A DNA stretch of 64,000 nt. Origin: Oscillatoria sp. CS-180 (GTDB lineage: Bacteria > Cyanobacteriota > Cyanobacteriia > Phormidesmidales > Phormidesmidaceae). The first letter of the stretch is position 1; each line of letters opens with the position of its first letter. The stretch lies in assembly GCF_028330965.1 (NCBI RefSeq), contig NZ_JAQMUB010000094.1, forward strand, positions 52,711-116,710. The letters run 5' to 3'. Below the pieces are notes generated by a model that saw only the letters and a program-made list of their open reading frames with translations, ran no database searches and was not told where the DNA came from. Of the stretch, positions 35,100 through 45,884 are shown one piece after another. A program made the translations under genes and the position numbers.

Positions 35100-38000
35100 A
35101 TGACATCCATTCTGCCTACTTCCGACAATATGTCTATTGCTAGCGAAGCGACTGCCGAGTCAGTGCCCAGCGTGTCAATTACGCCGCCAGGGTCAGCGTA
35201 TAGTCTTCGTGTGCAGCGCCGTATCAAAATGGTGGAGGATATTTGGGAGTCTGTCTTACGGCACGAGTGTGGTCAAGAATTATTGACGCTCTTACATCAG
35301 CTGCGGCGTCTCTGTTCTGAAGAGGGGCAGGCTCCCGCGGCCAGGGCGGCCAGTGTTCAAAAAGTTGTCCAGGTGGTCGAAGATCTGGAACTGCAAGATG
35401 CCGTTCGAGCAGCCCGAGCCTTTGCGCTCTACTTTCAACTCATCAATAGCGTAGAGCAGCACTATGAACAGCAGGGGCAGCAAGAGCAATATCGGGCGGC
35501 GTATGGTGAAGTTGCGCCGTCTTCTGCGATCGCCGGTCTAGCCACCATCCGCCCCCACCAAAACAACCACGACTATAAAGCCGACAATCATCAGCAGCAG
35601 ACTGTTCAAAAGGTTAAATCGACCTTTGACTATCAGATGCTGCCAACCAACTATCGGGATGCCGGAACGTTCCACTGGCTTTTCCCCGCGCTCAAACAGC
35701 TGAATGTACCCCCGCAGCTCATTCAGCGACTGGTTGACAACTTAGATATTCGTTTAGTCTTTACGGCCCACCCGACGGAGATTGTGCGTCACACCATTCG
35801 AGACAAACAGCGGCGAATTGCTTCCCTGCTGCGTCGCCTTGATCAAGCTGAAGATTCTGTGCAGACGTTTGGTGTTGCGTCTAATTGGGAGATTGACTCT
35901 TTGAAGGAGCAACTCACGGAGGAGATCCGTCTTTGGTGGCGTACCGATGAGCTGCATCAGTTCAAGCCATCTGTTTTAGACGAAGTGGACTACACACTCC
36001 ACTACTTTGATGTCGTTTTGTTCAATGCTCTGCCACAGCTCTTTCAGCGCATCCAGCGATCGCTCAAAAGCACCTTTCCCTCTCTGCGTCCTCCCCGCCA
36101 TAATTTCTGCCGGTTTGGGTCTTGGGTTGGGTCTGATCGCGATGGTAACCCGTCGGTCACCCCAGAAGTGACCTGGAAAACGGCTTGCTATCAGCGCAAT
36201 TTGGTCTTAGAAAAATACATTGAGTCTTTGGATCATCTCACCAAGCTGTTGAGTCTATCGCTGCATTGGAGTGAGGTCCAGCCAGAACTGCTGGATTCCC
36301 TTGATCAAGATCAACAAATTATGCCCGATGTCTACGAACGATGGGCTATCCGCTATCGCCAAGAGCCTTATCGTCTCAAGCTAGCCTACATGCAGCAGCG
36401 GCTTGAAAACACCTTACATCGCAGTCAACGGCTCTATCAGGGAGATATTCTGCAAGAGGATCAGGATATCGGAACTGAGTTGCCGCTGTATTTGGCAGGC
36501 GAAACCTTTCTAGAAGACTTGCGGCTGATTCAACGAGACCTCGAAGCAACTGGGATGACCTGTGGTGAATTAGAACAGATCATCTGCCAGGTTGAGCTGT
36601 ATGGTTTCGTTTTAGCGCAACTTGACTTAAGGCAAGAAAGCTCTCGTCACTCCGACACCATTGATGAAATTACGGCTTACTTACAGGTTCTACCTAAGTC
36701 CTACAACGAGATGTCAGAGGCCGAGAAAACCGAGTGGCTAGTTCAGGAGCTGAAAACTCGGCGGCCCCTGATCCCAGCTGAGTTGCCGTTCTCTCAGGTG
36801 ACTCGTGAAACGGTGGAGACGTTTCGCATGGTGCGTCGTTTGCACCGAGAATTTGGTCCCCAAATTTGCCGTAGCTACATCATCAGCATGAGCCATACGG
36901 TCAGCGATTTACTAGAGGTGCTCTTGCTGGCAAAAGAGTCTGGCCTGTTTGATCCAGCGACTTGGGAGGCGAGTATTCAGCCTGTGCCCCTCTTCGAAAC
37001 GGTAGAAGACTTGAAGCGGGCCCCCTCTGTCATGCGATCGCTCTTCGAACTACCGCTATACCGTGCTGTGACTCAGGGAGGACGAGCAACGGGTGAAGAG
37101 TTACCAGAGACCTCTGCGAAACCTATTCAGGAAGTTATGCTGGGCTACTCTGACAGCAATAAGGATTCTGGATTTCTCAGCAGCAATTGGGAGATCCATA
37201 AAGCACAGCAAGCGCTTCAGGCAACCGCCGACGATTTTGGGATTGCCCTGCGGATCTTCCACGGTCGGGGCGGCTCAGTAGGACGTGGCGGCGGTCCTGC
37301 CTATGAGGCCATCCTGGCCCAGCCTGGTGCCAGCCTCAATGGACGCATCAAGATCACGGAGCAAGGGGAAGTGCTGGCCTCTAAGTACAATTTGCCTGAT
37401 CTGGCCCTCTACAATTTGGAGACTGTGGCTACCGCTGTCATTCAAGGCAGTCTGCTCCATAGCAGCGTCGATGAGATCGACCCTTGGAACGAGATTATGG
37501 AGGAATTAGCTGCAAGTTCTCGTCGCCACTATCGATCGCTCATCTACGAGCAAGCTGATTTTGTCGACTTTTTCCATCAAGTCACTCCCATTGAAGAGAT
37601 TAGTCAACTGCAAATTAGCTCTCGCCCCGCTCGTCGCAAGGGTAAAAAGACCCTCGACAGCCTGCGGGCTATTCCGTGGGTCTTTAGCTGGACCCAAGCT
37701 CGCTTTCTGCTGCCAGCCTGGTACGGTGTGGGCACGGCTTTGAATGAATTCCTGGAGGAAGATCCTGAGGAACGCCTCAAGCTATTGCGCTACTTTTATC
37801 AAAAGTGGCCTTTCTTCAAGATGGTCGTCTCGAAGGTTGAAATGACGCTCGCCAAAGTTGATTTACAAATTGCGGAACATTATGTCCACGAACTGACCCA
37901 ACCTGAGGATATCGAGCGCTTTCAGGCTCTGTTCGAACAAATTTCCTGTGAATTCCGAGCCACATCAGACATTATTCTGACCATCACCGGACACCGACGC

Positions 38001-38219
38001 CTACTAGACGGAGATCCTGATTTGCAGCGTTCTGTTCATCTCCGCAACGGCACCATCGTACCTCTAGGCTTTATTCAGGTCGCTCTTCTGAAACGACTGC
38101 GCTACTATCGCAATGCTATTCCTGGCGTCATCAAGTCGAGATATAGCCGCGAAGAACTGCTACGGGGCGCTCTCTTAACGATCAATGGAATCGCCGCTGG
38201 CATGAGGAACACGGGCTGA
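35100..38219 (+). CDS. ppc: Phosphoenolpyruvate carboxylase
   Basis: PEP carboxylase makes oxaloacetate from PEP and bicarbonate, the main anaplerotic CO2-fixing step in cyanobacteria. The 1039-residue protein is the length of cyanobacterial enzymes. Catalytic segments are intact: the histidine in [60 protein letters not shown] and the C-terminal GMRNTG. The N-terminal ~60 residues precede the conserved core. An ATG at 35100 starts the gene; the small ORF at 34768 lies just upstream. Together with the malic enzyme in this window it sets a possible PEP-oxaloacetate-malate-pyruvate cycle. Confidence 0.98.
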   Translation: MTSILPTSDNMSIASEATAESVPSVSITPPGSAYSLRVQRRIKMVEDIWESVLRHECGQELLTLLHQLRRLCSEEGQAPAARAASVQKVVQVVEDLELQDAVRAARAFALYFQLINSVEQHYEQQGQQEQYRAAYGEVAPSSAIAGLATIRPHQNNHDYKADNHQQQTVQKVKSTFDYQMLPTNYRDAGTFHWLFPALKQLNVPPQLIQRLVDNLDIRLVFTAHPTEIVRHTIRDKQRRIASLLRRLDQAEDSVQTFGVASNWEIDSLKEQLTEEIRLWWRTDELHQFKPSVLDEVDYTLHYFDVVLFNALPQLFQRIQRSLKSTFPSLRPPRHNFCRFGSWVGSDRDGNPSVTPEVTWKTACYQRNLVLEKYIESLDHLTKLLSLSLHWSEVQPELLDSLDQDQQIMPDVYERWAIRYRQEPYRLKLAYMQQRLENTLHRSQRLYQGDILQEDQDIGTELPLYLAGETFLEDLRLIQRDLEATGMTCGELEQIICQVELYGFVLAQLDLRQESSRHSDTIDEITAYLQVLPKSYNEMSEAEKTEWLVQELKTRRPLIPAELPFSQVTRETVETFRMVRRLHREFGPQICRSYIISMSHTVSDLLEVLLLAKESGLFDPATWEASIQPVPLFETVEDLKRAPSVMRSLFELPLYRAVTQGGRATGEELPETSAKPIQEVMLGYSDSNKDSGFLSSNWEIHKAQQALQATADDFGIALRIFHGRGGSVGRGGGPAYEAILAQPGASLNGRIKITEQGEVLASKYNLPDLALYNLETVATAVIQGSLLHSSVDEIDPWNEIMEELAASSRRHYRSLIYEQADFVDFFHQVTPIEEISQLQISSRPARRKGKKTLDSLRAIPWVFSWTQARFLLPAWYGVGTALNEFLEEDPEERLKLLRYFYQKWPFFKMVVSKVEMTLAKVDLQIAEHYVHELTQPEDIERFQALFEQISCEFRATSDIILTITGHRRLLDGDPDLQRSVHLRNGTIVPLGFIQVALLKRLRYYRNAIPGVIKSRYSREELLRGALLTINGIAAGMRNTG

Positions 38220-38445
38220 TCAAAGCGTTTCGTTAAGATATGTAACACTTGTCTTGCGGGTCAGGTTTTATTTGCTTGAATTAAGCCGTGATAGCTCTAT
38301 TCATGGTGCAATGCCTTGTATTAACTGGCATTGCGCAGGCGTGAGTATTGAGTCGTCTCGATTGTTGGCGTGCAAGCTAGCAGTTATGGAGTGCTAAATG
38401 ACCTGTCATGGGTTTATTTGAAGCTTGCCTGAGGAGTGAAGCGGA

Positions 38446-38985
38446 ATGAAACAGATAAAGCGTCAGTTAACACGGGCGGCGATCGCCTCTGCTTTTGGAG
38501 GAACTGTGGCGATTGCGTCTGGCTTGGCGACAATGCAGCCCGCTAATGCTCAGGCCGCTTATGGTAGCTATGTTGGGGTTGGTGCCGCGATCGGCCTAAC
38601 CGAAGAAGCCGATACAGGAGATGGCGGCGGTTTTTCTGGCGTCATTGCAGGCCGCTATCGCTTCTTGAGAATGCCCGTTTCAATCCGAGCGACCGCGTTT
38701 ATTTTTGGCAGCAGCATGGCGCTGGTGCCAACCGTGTCCTACGACTATCCCCTCACCTGGAACACAGACATCTACTTGGGTGCCGGTATTTCTTTCCCCA
38801 CTGGAGATGACGATCCCTCACCTGTGGGCAACGAGACCTCATTCGTCCTCCAGCCCGGTATTGATTACATGTTTCCCAACAGTCGTCTAGCCCTATTTGG
38901 GAATGCCATCATCGCCTTCGGCGGCTATCGAGAAGGCGGCAACACAGCCATTTCACTCCAAGGCGGCGTCGGCTATCAGTTTTAG
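38446..38985 (+). CDS. Small outer-membrane beta-barrel-like protein
   Basis: A 179-residue exported protein: a basic start MKQIKRQLTRAAIA, a hydrophobic stretch and a signal-peptidase site after PANA. The mature part alternates Gly/aromatic beta strands (YVGVGAAIGLTEE, GVIAGRYRFLRM, NTDIYLGAGISFP, LALFGNAIIAFGGY) and ends in Phe (GGVGYQF), as expected of an eight-stranded outer-membrane barrel inserted by Omp85. A GGAG ribosome-binding site precedes the ATG. No function beyond that; no operon partners. Confidence 0.82.
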   Translation: MKQIKRQLTRAAIASAFGGTVAIASGLATMQPANAQAAYGSYVGVGAAIGLTEEADTGDGGGFSGVIAGRYRFLRMPVSIRATAFIFGSSMALVPTVSYDYPLTWNTDIYLGAGISFPTGDDDPSPVGNETSFVLQPGIDYMFPNSRLALFGNAIIAFGGYREGGNTAISLQGGVGYQF

Positions 38986-39097
38986 CCTATCGTCTTCAAA
39001 GCAAAGCACCTCTTCAATACAAATGCATTTAAGACAAATGTATTAAAAACGCTTAAACGGGCTAATATGGCTGTCAAAGCTTTATGGAGAGGTCCCT

Positions 39098-40819
39098 ATG
39101 GAGTTTGGCAAGCCGTTGGGTTCCGTCATTGAAGGATCACTGACTCGTGGGTTAGAGGTTCGCCTGCATCCCGATGTATCCGTTGAGGATATGCGAGTCG
39201 GGAAATTTTTGGTGGTGCAGGGACGGCGATCGCGCTTCTTCTGCATGTTGACGGATGTTGCCCTGGGCACTGCTAGTGCTCGTATCCTCGCCAATCCCCC
39301 CGAACCCTCCAATCTATTCTTGCAAGAAGTCCTTTCTGGTACAGGCACCTACGGCACCGCCAGCCTCAGCCCCATGCTGATGTTCACCCCCACTAATGAT
39401 GGCGGCTCACCCAACAATTCAAAATCCAAGGGCCAAAATTCAAAATCCAGCCTCGCCTCCTACCAAGCTCAAAGCAGTGCTCCAGTAGAGCTGCTGCCCG
39501 TCAAAACGATTCCTAGCCACTTCAGCCAGGTATTTGATGCAGCGGAGCGTGATTTTCGCATTGTTTTTGGTTGGGAGGACGATCCCCATCGCCGCAATTT
39601 TATGATTGGTCGCCCTATTGATATGGACGTGCCAATTTGTCTGGATCTAGACCGATTCGTGGAACGCAGTAACGGTATTTTCGGTAAGTCGGGAACTGGC
39701 AAGTCATTTCTGACTCGGGTGCTGCTATCTGGCACTATTCAGCGTCAGGCTGCTGTCAATCTCATCTTCGACATGCACTCGGAATATGGCTGGGAAGCCG
39801 TGAGTGAGGGCAAGCATTTCAGTACAGTTAAAGGACTGCGCCAGCTTTTTCCAGGCCAAGTACAAATTTTTACCCTCGATCCGGAGGCCACAAAACGACG
39901 GGGTGTCCGCGATGCTCAGGAGCTGTATATTAGTTTCGATCAAATTGATGTAGAAGACTTGATGCTGGTGCGGGGGGAACTGAATCTATCCGAGGCCAGT
40001 TTGGAGAACGCCATCATTCTTCGTAACGAGTTTGGCAAAGGCTGGATCAACCGTCTGCTGACTTTGACCAACGAGGAAATTCAGGACTTCTGCGAAACCA
40101 AGATGGGCAATAAGTCCTCCATCATGGCCCTACAGCGAAAACTTAATCGTCTGGCGGACTTGAAGTATATTCGAGCGGCCTGTCCCCATAACTATGTAGG
40201 GCAAATTTTATCCGCGATCGATATGGGTAAGCATGTCGTCGTCGAATTTGGATCCCAGTCCAATCTGCTCTCCTACATGCTGGCGACTAACGTGATTGCC
40301 CGACGCATTCACGCTAATTATGTGCAGAAAGCTGAGCGTTTTTTGCAAACCAAGAATCCCAGCGATCGCCCTCAACAGCTGATGATCACTATCGAAGAAG
40401 CCCATCGGTTTCTCGACCCCGCTACGGCTCGCCAAACCATCTTCGGCACGATCGCGAGGGAGATGCGGAAGTACTTTGTCACGCTGCTCGTGGTCGATCA
40501 GCGCCCATCAGGCATCGACAATGAGGTGATGTCGCAAATTGGGACCCGCATCACTGCCTTATTGAATGACGAGAAAGACATCGATGCCATTTTCACAGGT
40601 GTCTCCGGTGCTCAAAGTTTGAGATCGGTCCTAGCCAAGCTGGATTCTAAGCAACAGGCTCTTATTCTGGGGCATGCTACGCCCATGCCTGTGGTTGTCC
40701 GCACTCGTGCCTACGACGCTCAGTTTTACTCCGACATCGGCGCAGTTGCTTGGGACGACATGCCTGATGAACCGCTGTTCAGGGCCGCTGAAGCAGCGAG
40801 AGCCGATCTTGGCCTCTAG
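39098..40819 (+). CDS. HerA/DUF87-like ATPase
   Basis: A 573-residue HerA-FtsK-superfamily ATPase. Residues 1-~90 form a HAS-barrel-like beta domain (GSVIEGSLTRGLEVRLHPD). Walker A is GKSGTGKS (196-203), a DUF87 segment VNLIFDMHSEYGW follows, Walker B is LMITIEEAHRF, and a downstream arginine-rich segment REMRKYFVTLLVVDQRPS completes it. HerA ATPases pump DNA with NurA-type nucleases in archaea; in cyanobacteria the role is not known and no NurA gene is adjacent. A Ser/Asn/Lys-rich linker at about residues 107-125 is coded by repeat-like intergenic-type DNA (39416-39455). The start has a good GGAGAGG site. Confidence 0.9.
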   Translation: MEFGKPLGSVIEGSLTRGLEVRLHPDVSVEDMRVGKFLVVQGRRSRFFCMLTDVALGTASARILANPPEPSNLFLQEVLSGTGTYGTASLSPMLMFTPTNDGGSPNNSKSKGQNSKSSLASYQAQSSAPVELLPVKTIPSHFSQVFDAAERDFRIVFGWEDDPHRRNFMIGRPIDMDVPICLDLDRFVERSNGIFGKSGTGKSFLTRVLLSGTIQRQAAVNLIFDMHSEYGWEAVSEGKHFSTVKGLRQLFPGQVQIFTLDPEATKRRGVRDAQELYISFDQIDVEDLMLVRGELNLSEASLENAIILRNEFGKGWINRLLTLTNEEIQDFCETKMGNKSSIMALQRKLNRLADLKYIRAACPHNYVGQILSAIDMGKHVVVEFGSQSNLLSYMLATNVIARRIHANYVQKAERFLQTKNPSDRPQQLMITIEEAHRFLDPATARQTIFGTIAREMRKYFVTLLVVDQRPSGIDNEVMSQIGTRITALLNDEKDIDAIFTGVSGAQSLRSVLAKLDSKQQALILGHATPMPVVVRTRAYDAQFYSDIGAVAWDDMPDEPLFRAAEAARADLGL

Positions 40820-40926
40820 TCAAAACAGATCGTAGATTTCCAAGTAATCTGTCTAATTCAGCTTGAATTCTGGCAGGGCTAATATTAAACCAAGATTGAG
40901 TTCAAGCAATTCTGAAGAGAGAACGT

Positions 40927-41179
40927 ATGAAAGAGTCAGTAATCTATCCAGATTATCTGGAACGAAGCAACTCAAAAAGCAATCCAGCAGGGAATGCAAC
41001 AAGAGAGCAGAGCACTTGCTTTTAGTTTGCTGAATAAGCGATTGGGTGAACTACCTGCTGATTTGAGAGCACGCATAGAAGCACTCTCTTTGTAGCGGAC
41101 AGACGATTTGGTGGAAGCGCTCTTGGATTTTGAGACGCAATCTGACTTGTTGCAATGGTTAGAGGAACAGCGCCCCTAA
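40927..41179 (+). pseudogene. DUF4351-type (Rpn-like) protein remnant
   Basis: The stretch begins MKESVIYPDYL and, after a frame change, reads NEATQKAIQQGMQQESRALA, then LLNKRLGELPADLRARIEAL, a TAG stop, and RTDDLVEALLDFETQSDLLQWLEEQ. That is the C-terminal DUF4351 pattern (typically VxPxLRxRIxALSLxQLxxLxxALLDF...DLxxWL) of Rpn-family transposase-like nucleases, broken by a frameshift near 40960 and an in-frame TAG after RIEALSL. Only this tail survives. Confidence 0.8.
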
Positions 41180-41220
41180 CATCTTGGACTAATAGAAAAG
41201 ATGAGGAACACGTTTAACCA

Positions 41221-42018
41221 ATGCCTTCTCCCTTTCCTGGTATGGATCCTTTTTTGGAGCAGCCGGCTTTCTGGTCTTCTTTTCACAGTCGTTTGGTCGT
41301 CGCGATCGCGGATGCCCTTGCTCCGAATTTACGCCCTCGCTACTACGTTGAAGTGGAAACGCGGACCTATTGGGATACGCCAGATGGGGAACTCTTCGTC
41401 GGCATTCCAGATGATGTCGTCCTAACTCGTACTCAAAGCCTCCAGGTTGAAGCGTCGCAATCACAATCTGCTGTTATTGCCTATCCCCGTCCTCAAGAAG
41501 TTACGCTCCCTGTGCCGGTAGAAACCAGAGAGCGCTATCTAGAAATTCGTGAAGTAGGAACGGATGCGGTTATCACCGTTATCGAAGTCCTTTCTCCAAA
41601 AAACAAGCGCCGTGGTAACGGGCGGACAACTTACGAAACTAAGCGAAACACTGTTCTATCGAGCGCGACTCATTTGGTTGAACTCGATCTGTTGAGGGCG
41701 GATAGTCCTTTGCCGATGCAGGGCGCAAACAGTTCTGATTATCACGTTTTAGTGAGTCGTAGCGATCGCCGACCCCAAGCCGATCTTTATGCCTTAACGG
41801 TAAGAGACCCACTACCCCTGTTTCCGTTACCGCTGAAAACTTCTGAGGAAAATCTTCCGGTTGACCTTCCTGACATTTTTCGAGGGGTCTATGACCGTGC
41901 TGGCTACGATCTTCGCATTGATTATCATCAGCCCATACCACCACCCCAACTGAGTGAGACTAACCGCATTTGGATCAATCAACTCCTCGCTGACTACGAC
42001 ACATTCCAAAATGGTTAG
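41221..42018 (+). CDS. DUF4058-family protein
   Basis: A 265-residue DUF4058 protein, common in cyanobacteria. It begins with the diagnostic MPSPFPGMDPFLEQPAFW, followed by RYYVEVETRTYWDTPDG, DAVITVIEVLSPKNKR with its E-x-S-P-x-N-K pattern, YETKRNTVLSSATHLVELDLLR and YHVLVSRSDRRP. The E...(SPKNK) pattern resembles a PD-(D/E)xK nuclease site, as in Uma2. Function is unknown. The gene stands alone beside the DUF4351 remnant. Confidence 0.9.
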   Translation: MPSPFPGMDPFLEQPAFWSSFHSRLVVAIADALAPNLRPRYYVEVETRTYWDTPDGELFVGIPDDVVLTRTQSLQVEASQSQSAVIAYPRPQEVTLPVPVETRERYLEIREVGTDAVITVIEVLSPKNKRRGNGRTTYETKRNTVLSSATHLVELDLLRADSPLPMQGANSSDYHVLVSRSDRRPQADLYALTVRDPLPLFPLPLKTSEENLPVDLPDIFRGVYDRAGYDLRIDYHQPIPPPQLSETNRIWINQLLADYDTFQNG

Positions 42019-42182
42019 GGCACTGCCAATTTGGCACATCTAAACTGAGCGTTGGTGTGATGCAACTACAGCCTTACCCCTGCTGAAGTGCGGCCTAAAG
42101 GAAACGGGGAGTTGGTGATAGGGAACAGAGTGTACTCAGATCTTGCAGTTGTCCCGACATTGCCTGGTCTGGCCCCCTGCCC

Positions 42183-42236
42183 CCCAAATTTGGGAGGTTC
42201 TGAGGTCGAAGTCCCCCAAATTTGGGGGATTTGGGG
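42183..42236. repeat. Palindromic CCCAAATTTGGG repeats
   Basis: CCCAAATTTGGG at 42183-42194 and the longer CCCCCAAATTTGGGGG at 42213-42228 are both perfect palindromes, with a further ATTTGGGGGC right after. Such repeats recur in cyanobacterial intergenic DNA. They lie in a ~500-bp gap between DUF4058 and the P450, otherwise without a gene. Confidence 0.85.
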
Positions 42237-42524
42237 GCAAATGCAGGATGCCGGTGTACTAGCGCAAAATCTCAGATGTACTGGTTTCACTTGCACACCA
42301 ATGTAGGCATCGCCTCCTCATTCACCCTCTTTGTTCTTCCTCTGCTCTGTTTATTCCTCTGATGAGATTTCTAAAGTAAAAATACTCGGCTGTGGTGCAT
42401 TACGCTGCACTAATGGCACCCTAACAGCGGTCAATTCTTTCCTGGAGATTCCCTGACTCCTTCTGCCTCACCCATCTTCCCGGCTGTGTAACCATAGTCA
42501 AGGTTGGTCCTTCATCTTAGCTCC

Positions 42525-43847
42525 ATGAATCAATCGCGCTCAACTCTGCCGTTGCCGCCTGGCGAGTTCGGTCTGCCTGTGCTGGGTGAGACTCTAAACT
42601 TCTTCCGCGACCCCAACTATGCGGTCAAAAAGCATCAAAAGTACGGCCCTGTCTTCAAGACACGGCTTTTGGGTCGTCCGACTATTTTTGTGAAAGACAG
42701 CGCTGCCAACCAGTTTGTTCTAAGCAATGAGAATAAATACTTTGTCGTGAGTTGGCCGCCCAGTACAAAAGCGCTGCTGGGGAAACTATCACTGGCGCTG
42801 CAAACGGGAGGCGAGCATCAGAATCGGCGTAAGCTTCTGGCCCAAGCTTTTATGCCACGGGCGCTCTCTGGCTATATCAACACGGTTCAGAGCACTACTC
42901 AACAGTACGCAACTCGTTGGGCAGGGCAGGGCGAACTCATTTGGTATCCCGAACTGCGAAACTACACGCTGGATGTCGCCTGCAAGTTACTCGTCGGTCT
43001 GGACAACGGCTCTCAGACCAAACTGGGCCATCTGTTTGAAACCTGGTGCGAGGGCCTCTTTTCCATTCCTCTAGCGCTCCCTTGGACCCGATTTGGTAAA
43101 GCAAAGCGCTGCCGCCAACTGCTGCTGGAAGAAATTAAGCAGACTATTGTTCAGCGTCAGCAAGCGACGGATCTGGGAAATGACGCGCTCAGTTTATTGA
43201 TTCAGGCACGGGATGATGACGGTAACGGGCTGAGTCTGGCGGAACTGCAAGACCAGATTTTGTTGCTGCTGTTTGCCGGGCATGAGACATTAACGTCCGC
43301 GATCGCCTCTTACTGTCTTTGGGTGGCTCAAAATCCATCTATCTTGGACAAACTCCGGGCAGAACAAGCCACATTTGATCCCAATATGCCCCTGACGTTG
43401 GATCTGCTTAGGCAAATGTCCTACTTGGAGCAAGTCCTTCAAGAAGTCTTGCGAATTGTTCCTCCTGTTGCTGGTGGTTTTCGTCAGGTCTTAGAAACCT
43501 GTGAGATGGATGGGTACCAAATTCCTGCGGGATGGAATGTCCTCTATGAGATCACGCAGACTCATATGAATTCGGATATTTATACAGAGCCAGCAGCCTT
43601 TCAACCTGAGCGTTTTGACGCAGAAGAGAACAAGTTGCGCAGCAAATATAGCTACGTTCCTTTTGGCGGTGGCATTCGTGAGTGCTTAGGCAAGGAATTT
43701 GCTCGCTTAGAAATGAAGATCTTCGCGGTTCATTTACTGCGGCACTACACCTGGGAACTCAGTCCCGATCAGGACTTCAGTCTAGTAGCGATACCAACTC
43801 CCCATCCCCGAGATGGGCTAAAGGTGCGTTTCTCTAAACGATCCTGA
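42525..43847 (+). CDS. Cytochrome P450, CYP120-like
   Basis: A 440-residue haem-thiolate monooxygenase. It has the I-helix oxygen-binding motif AGHET, the K-helix E-x-x-R in LQEVLR, and the haem-binding loop FGGGIRECLG with C387 as iron ligand. The proline-rich start LPLPPGEFGLPVLGETLNFF is typical of the CYP120/CYP26 group; in Synechocystis CYP120A1 hydroxylates retinoids (established knowledge), and overall length and motifs fit that group. There is no membrane anchor. The ATG at 42525 is preferred to a TTG at 42504. It has no redox partner nearby. Confidence 0.9.
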   Translation: MNQSRSTLPLPPGEFGLPVLGETLNFFRDPNYAVKKHQKYGPVFKTRLLGRPTIFVKDSAANQFVLSNENKYFVVSWPPSTKALLGKLSLALQTGGEHQNRRKLLAQAFMPRALSGYINTVQSTTQQYATRWAGQGELIWYPELRNYTLDVACKLLVGLDNGSQTKLGHLFETWCEGLFSIPLALPWTRFGKAKRCRQLLLEEIKQTIVQRQQATDLGNDALSLLIQARDDDGNGLSLAELQDQILLLLFAGHETLTSAIASYCLWVAQNPSILDKLRAEQATFDPNMPLTLDLLRQMSYLEQVLQEVLRIVPPVAGGFRQVLETCEMDGYQIPAGWNVLYEITQTHMNSDIYTEPAAFQPERFDAEENKLRSKYSYVPFGGGIRECLGKEFARLEMKIFAVHLLRHYTWELSPDQDFSLVAIPTPHPRDGLKVRFSKRS

Positions 43848-44427
43848 ATTGATCGACCTGTCTGTGCTCTTATCTTGTCTGGTCGACAGGATCTGATTGG
43901 CAGGACTCACGCAAATGCACTATTCGAATGCTAGGGCTAGCGTCAGGTGGGCATTACCTTGCCCTATCTATGGATATTCTGCGTAAGTCAGGCTGAGTCT
44001 ACATGTAGCGTTTGTGATCTTGAAAATTGCTAGCTAAACGCTTTCTTTAGAGTGAAATATTTTTCTAATCTTATCCGGATTTACCGGCATCTGGGGGTGA
44101 AGATCGAGTACGCTATAACTCCAAGTTGATTGCTCTTTCGTGCGATTCAGTGTGAATAAGCGGATGAGCGATCGCGGTGTGCTCAATTTCAAACTTTTTA
44201 TGAAATCCAGATTTATCAATTCCACTGTTTGCAGCCCTTCCTCTGGGTAAAGAAAACAAGCCAGTATGTTCTGTTGTTTGTATTCATGCCAGTAAACGAC
44301 TTAATTTCGAAGGACAGCCATGCCGCTGTTCTGTTTTTCAGTTTCAACGTAATGGCGTCAGCTAACACTTAAGTTTCCACGCAGATGAAGGTTAGACAAA
44401 TCCTGTGGCAATTGTTGGAGGTACGGT
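43848..44427. other. Intergenic region upstream of dnaA with one DnaA-box-like site
   Basis: A ~580-bp gap between P450 and dnaA. A match to the DnaA box TTATNCACA is present on the minus strand at 44151-44159 (TGTGAATAA). No cluster of boxes is visible, so this is probably not the origin; one box could autoregulate dnaA. No ORF or RNA gene seen. Confidence 0.5.
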
Positions 44428-45810
44428 GTGGATCCAGCACTTAATGGACTGTGGCAGCAAATCTTGGATGAGCTGCAAAACCAGTTAAGTAGACCAACCT
44501 TTGAGACTTGGATCAAACCGGCCTGTGCTCAGGAATTGTCTGAGCAAACGTTGGTGATTTCGACCCCGAATCCTTTTGCTCGAAACTGGTTGCAAAAGCA
44601 CTATCTCGGCACGATCGCGGGCGTTGCGAACAACATTCTGGGTCGCGACGTCAGCGTCAAATTTGTTGTCGATATCCGGGAAGATATTGACGTCAGTCCT
44701 GAAGAGGGTATTGCCGCAGCTGATATTAGCTGGCCGGCTTTGGCTCCTAGTGCTCCCCTTGAGGAAGTCCCCCTTACCAATGGACGAGCAGCTGGTCTCA
44801 ATTCAAAATCGGTATTTTCCCGTTTTGTTGTGGGTGCCAATAACCGCATGGCTCATGCGGCTGCTTTGGCTGTGGCAGAGTCACCTGGACGTGAATTCAA
44901 TCCTTTGTTTTTGTGTGGCGGTGTGGGGTTAGGAAAAACTCACTTGATGCAGTCCATCGGACACTATCGTTTGGAAATTGCTTCAGCGGCGCGCGTGTCT
45001 TACGTCTCAACCGAGCAATTTACTAATGATTTGATTGGGGCCATTCGTAAGGACAAAATGCAGACCTTTCGTGAAAACTATCGTCAAGCTGATGTCTTGC
45101 TGGTGGATGATATTCAGTTCATTGAAGGCAAGGAGTATACCCAAGAGGAGTTTTTCCACACGTTCAATACACTCCACGAGGCGGGTAAGCAGATTGTACT
45201 GGCGTCTGATCGCCCTCCCAGCTTGATACCCCGTTTACAGGAACGGCTTGTCTCTCGCTTCTCGATGGGACTGATCGCGGATATTCAGCCACCCGATTTT
45301 GAGACTCGTATGGCAATTCTGCAGAAAAAGGCGGAATACGAAAATGTGCGATTGCCGCGTCCGGTGATTGAGTACATCGCGTCTGCCTATACATCTAACA
45401 TTCGAGAATTAGAAGGGGCTTTGATTCGCGCGATCGCCTACACCTCTATCTCTGGCCTGCCGATGACGGTCGACAATCTCATGCCAGTGCTCAGTGCCAC
45501 GTCTAGCGAAAAAGCTGAGGTGTCTCCAGAGGGACTGCTCAGAGCCGTTTCGGACGTGTTTGGCATCTCTGAAGACGATTTAAAGAGTAACTCGCGCAAA
45601 CGAGAAATTAGCTTGGCTCGCCAAGTTGGTATGTATCTCATGCGTCAGCACACGGACCTGAGCCTGCCCAAGATTGGTGATGTCTTCGGTGGCAAGGACC
45701 ACACTACGGTGATTTACAGCTGTGACAAAATTACCAAGCTCATGAAGAAAGACCCTAGCCTTGCTCAGGTGGTTCGCAAGGTCGGCGATCGCTTGAATAC
45801 CGCAGAATAA
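44428..45810 (+). CDS. dnaA: Chromosomal replication initiator protein DnaA
   Basis: A 460-residue DnaA. Domain I ([24 protein letters not shown]) mediates self-contact, domain II is a short linker, domain III is the AAA+ ATPase with Walker A GGVGLGKT (K170), Walker [13 protein letters not shown] and [14 protein letters not shown] with the sensor and arginine finger, and domain IV binds DnaA boxes ([24 protein letters not shown]). It starts with GTG at 44428, preceded by GGAGG at the right spacing. Several cyanobacteria can replicate without DnaA, but it is widely kept. No dnaN follows, so this is not the classic dnaA-dnaN locus. Confidence 0.98.
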   Translation: MDPALNGLWQQILDELQNQLSRPTFETWIKPACAQELSEQTLVISTPNPFARNWLQKHYLGTIAGVANNILGRDVSVKFVVDIREDIDVSPEEGIAAADISWPALAPSAPLEEVPLTNGRAAGLNSKSVFSRFVVGANNRMAHAAALAVAESPGREFNPLFLCGGVGLGKTHLMQSIGHYRLEIASAARVSYVSTEQFTNDLIGAIRKDKMQTFRENYRQADVLLVDDIQFIEGKEYTQEEFFHTFNTLHEAGKQIVLASDRPPSLIPRLQERLVSRFSMGLIADIQPPDFETRMAILQKKAEYENVRLPRPVIEYIASAYTSNIRELEGALIRAIAYTSISGLPMTVDNLMPVLSATSSEKAEVSPEGLLRAVSDVFGISEDDLKSNSRKREISLARQVGMYLMRQHTDLSLPKIGDVFGGKDHTTVIYSCDKITKLMKKDPSLAQVVRKVGDRLNTAE

Positions 45811-45884
45811 AGTCATTCTCGTATGACGTATTGCTAGGGCTCGCTCGTACGGTATTGATCCAGCAGTGATGCTTGCAAACCCCA

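Noticed and set aside
43848..44427. Replication origin near dnaA
   Set aside because: Only one DnaA-box match, no AT-rich unwinding element with repeated boxes, and no dnaN next to dnaA.
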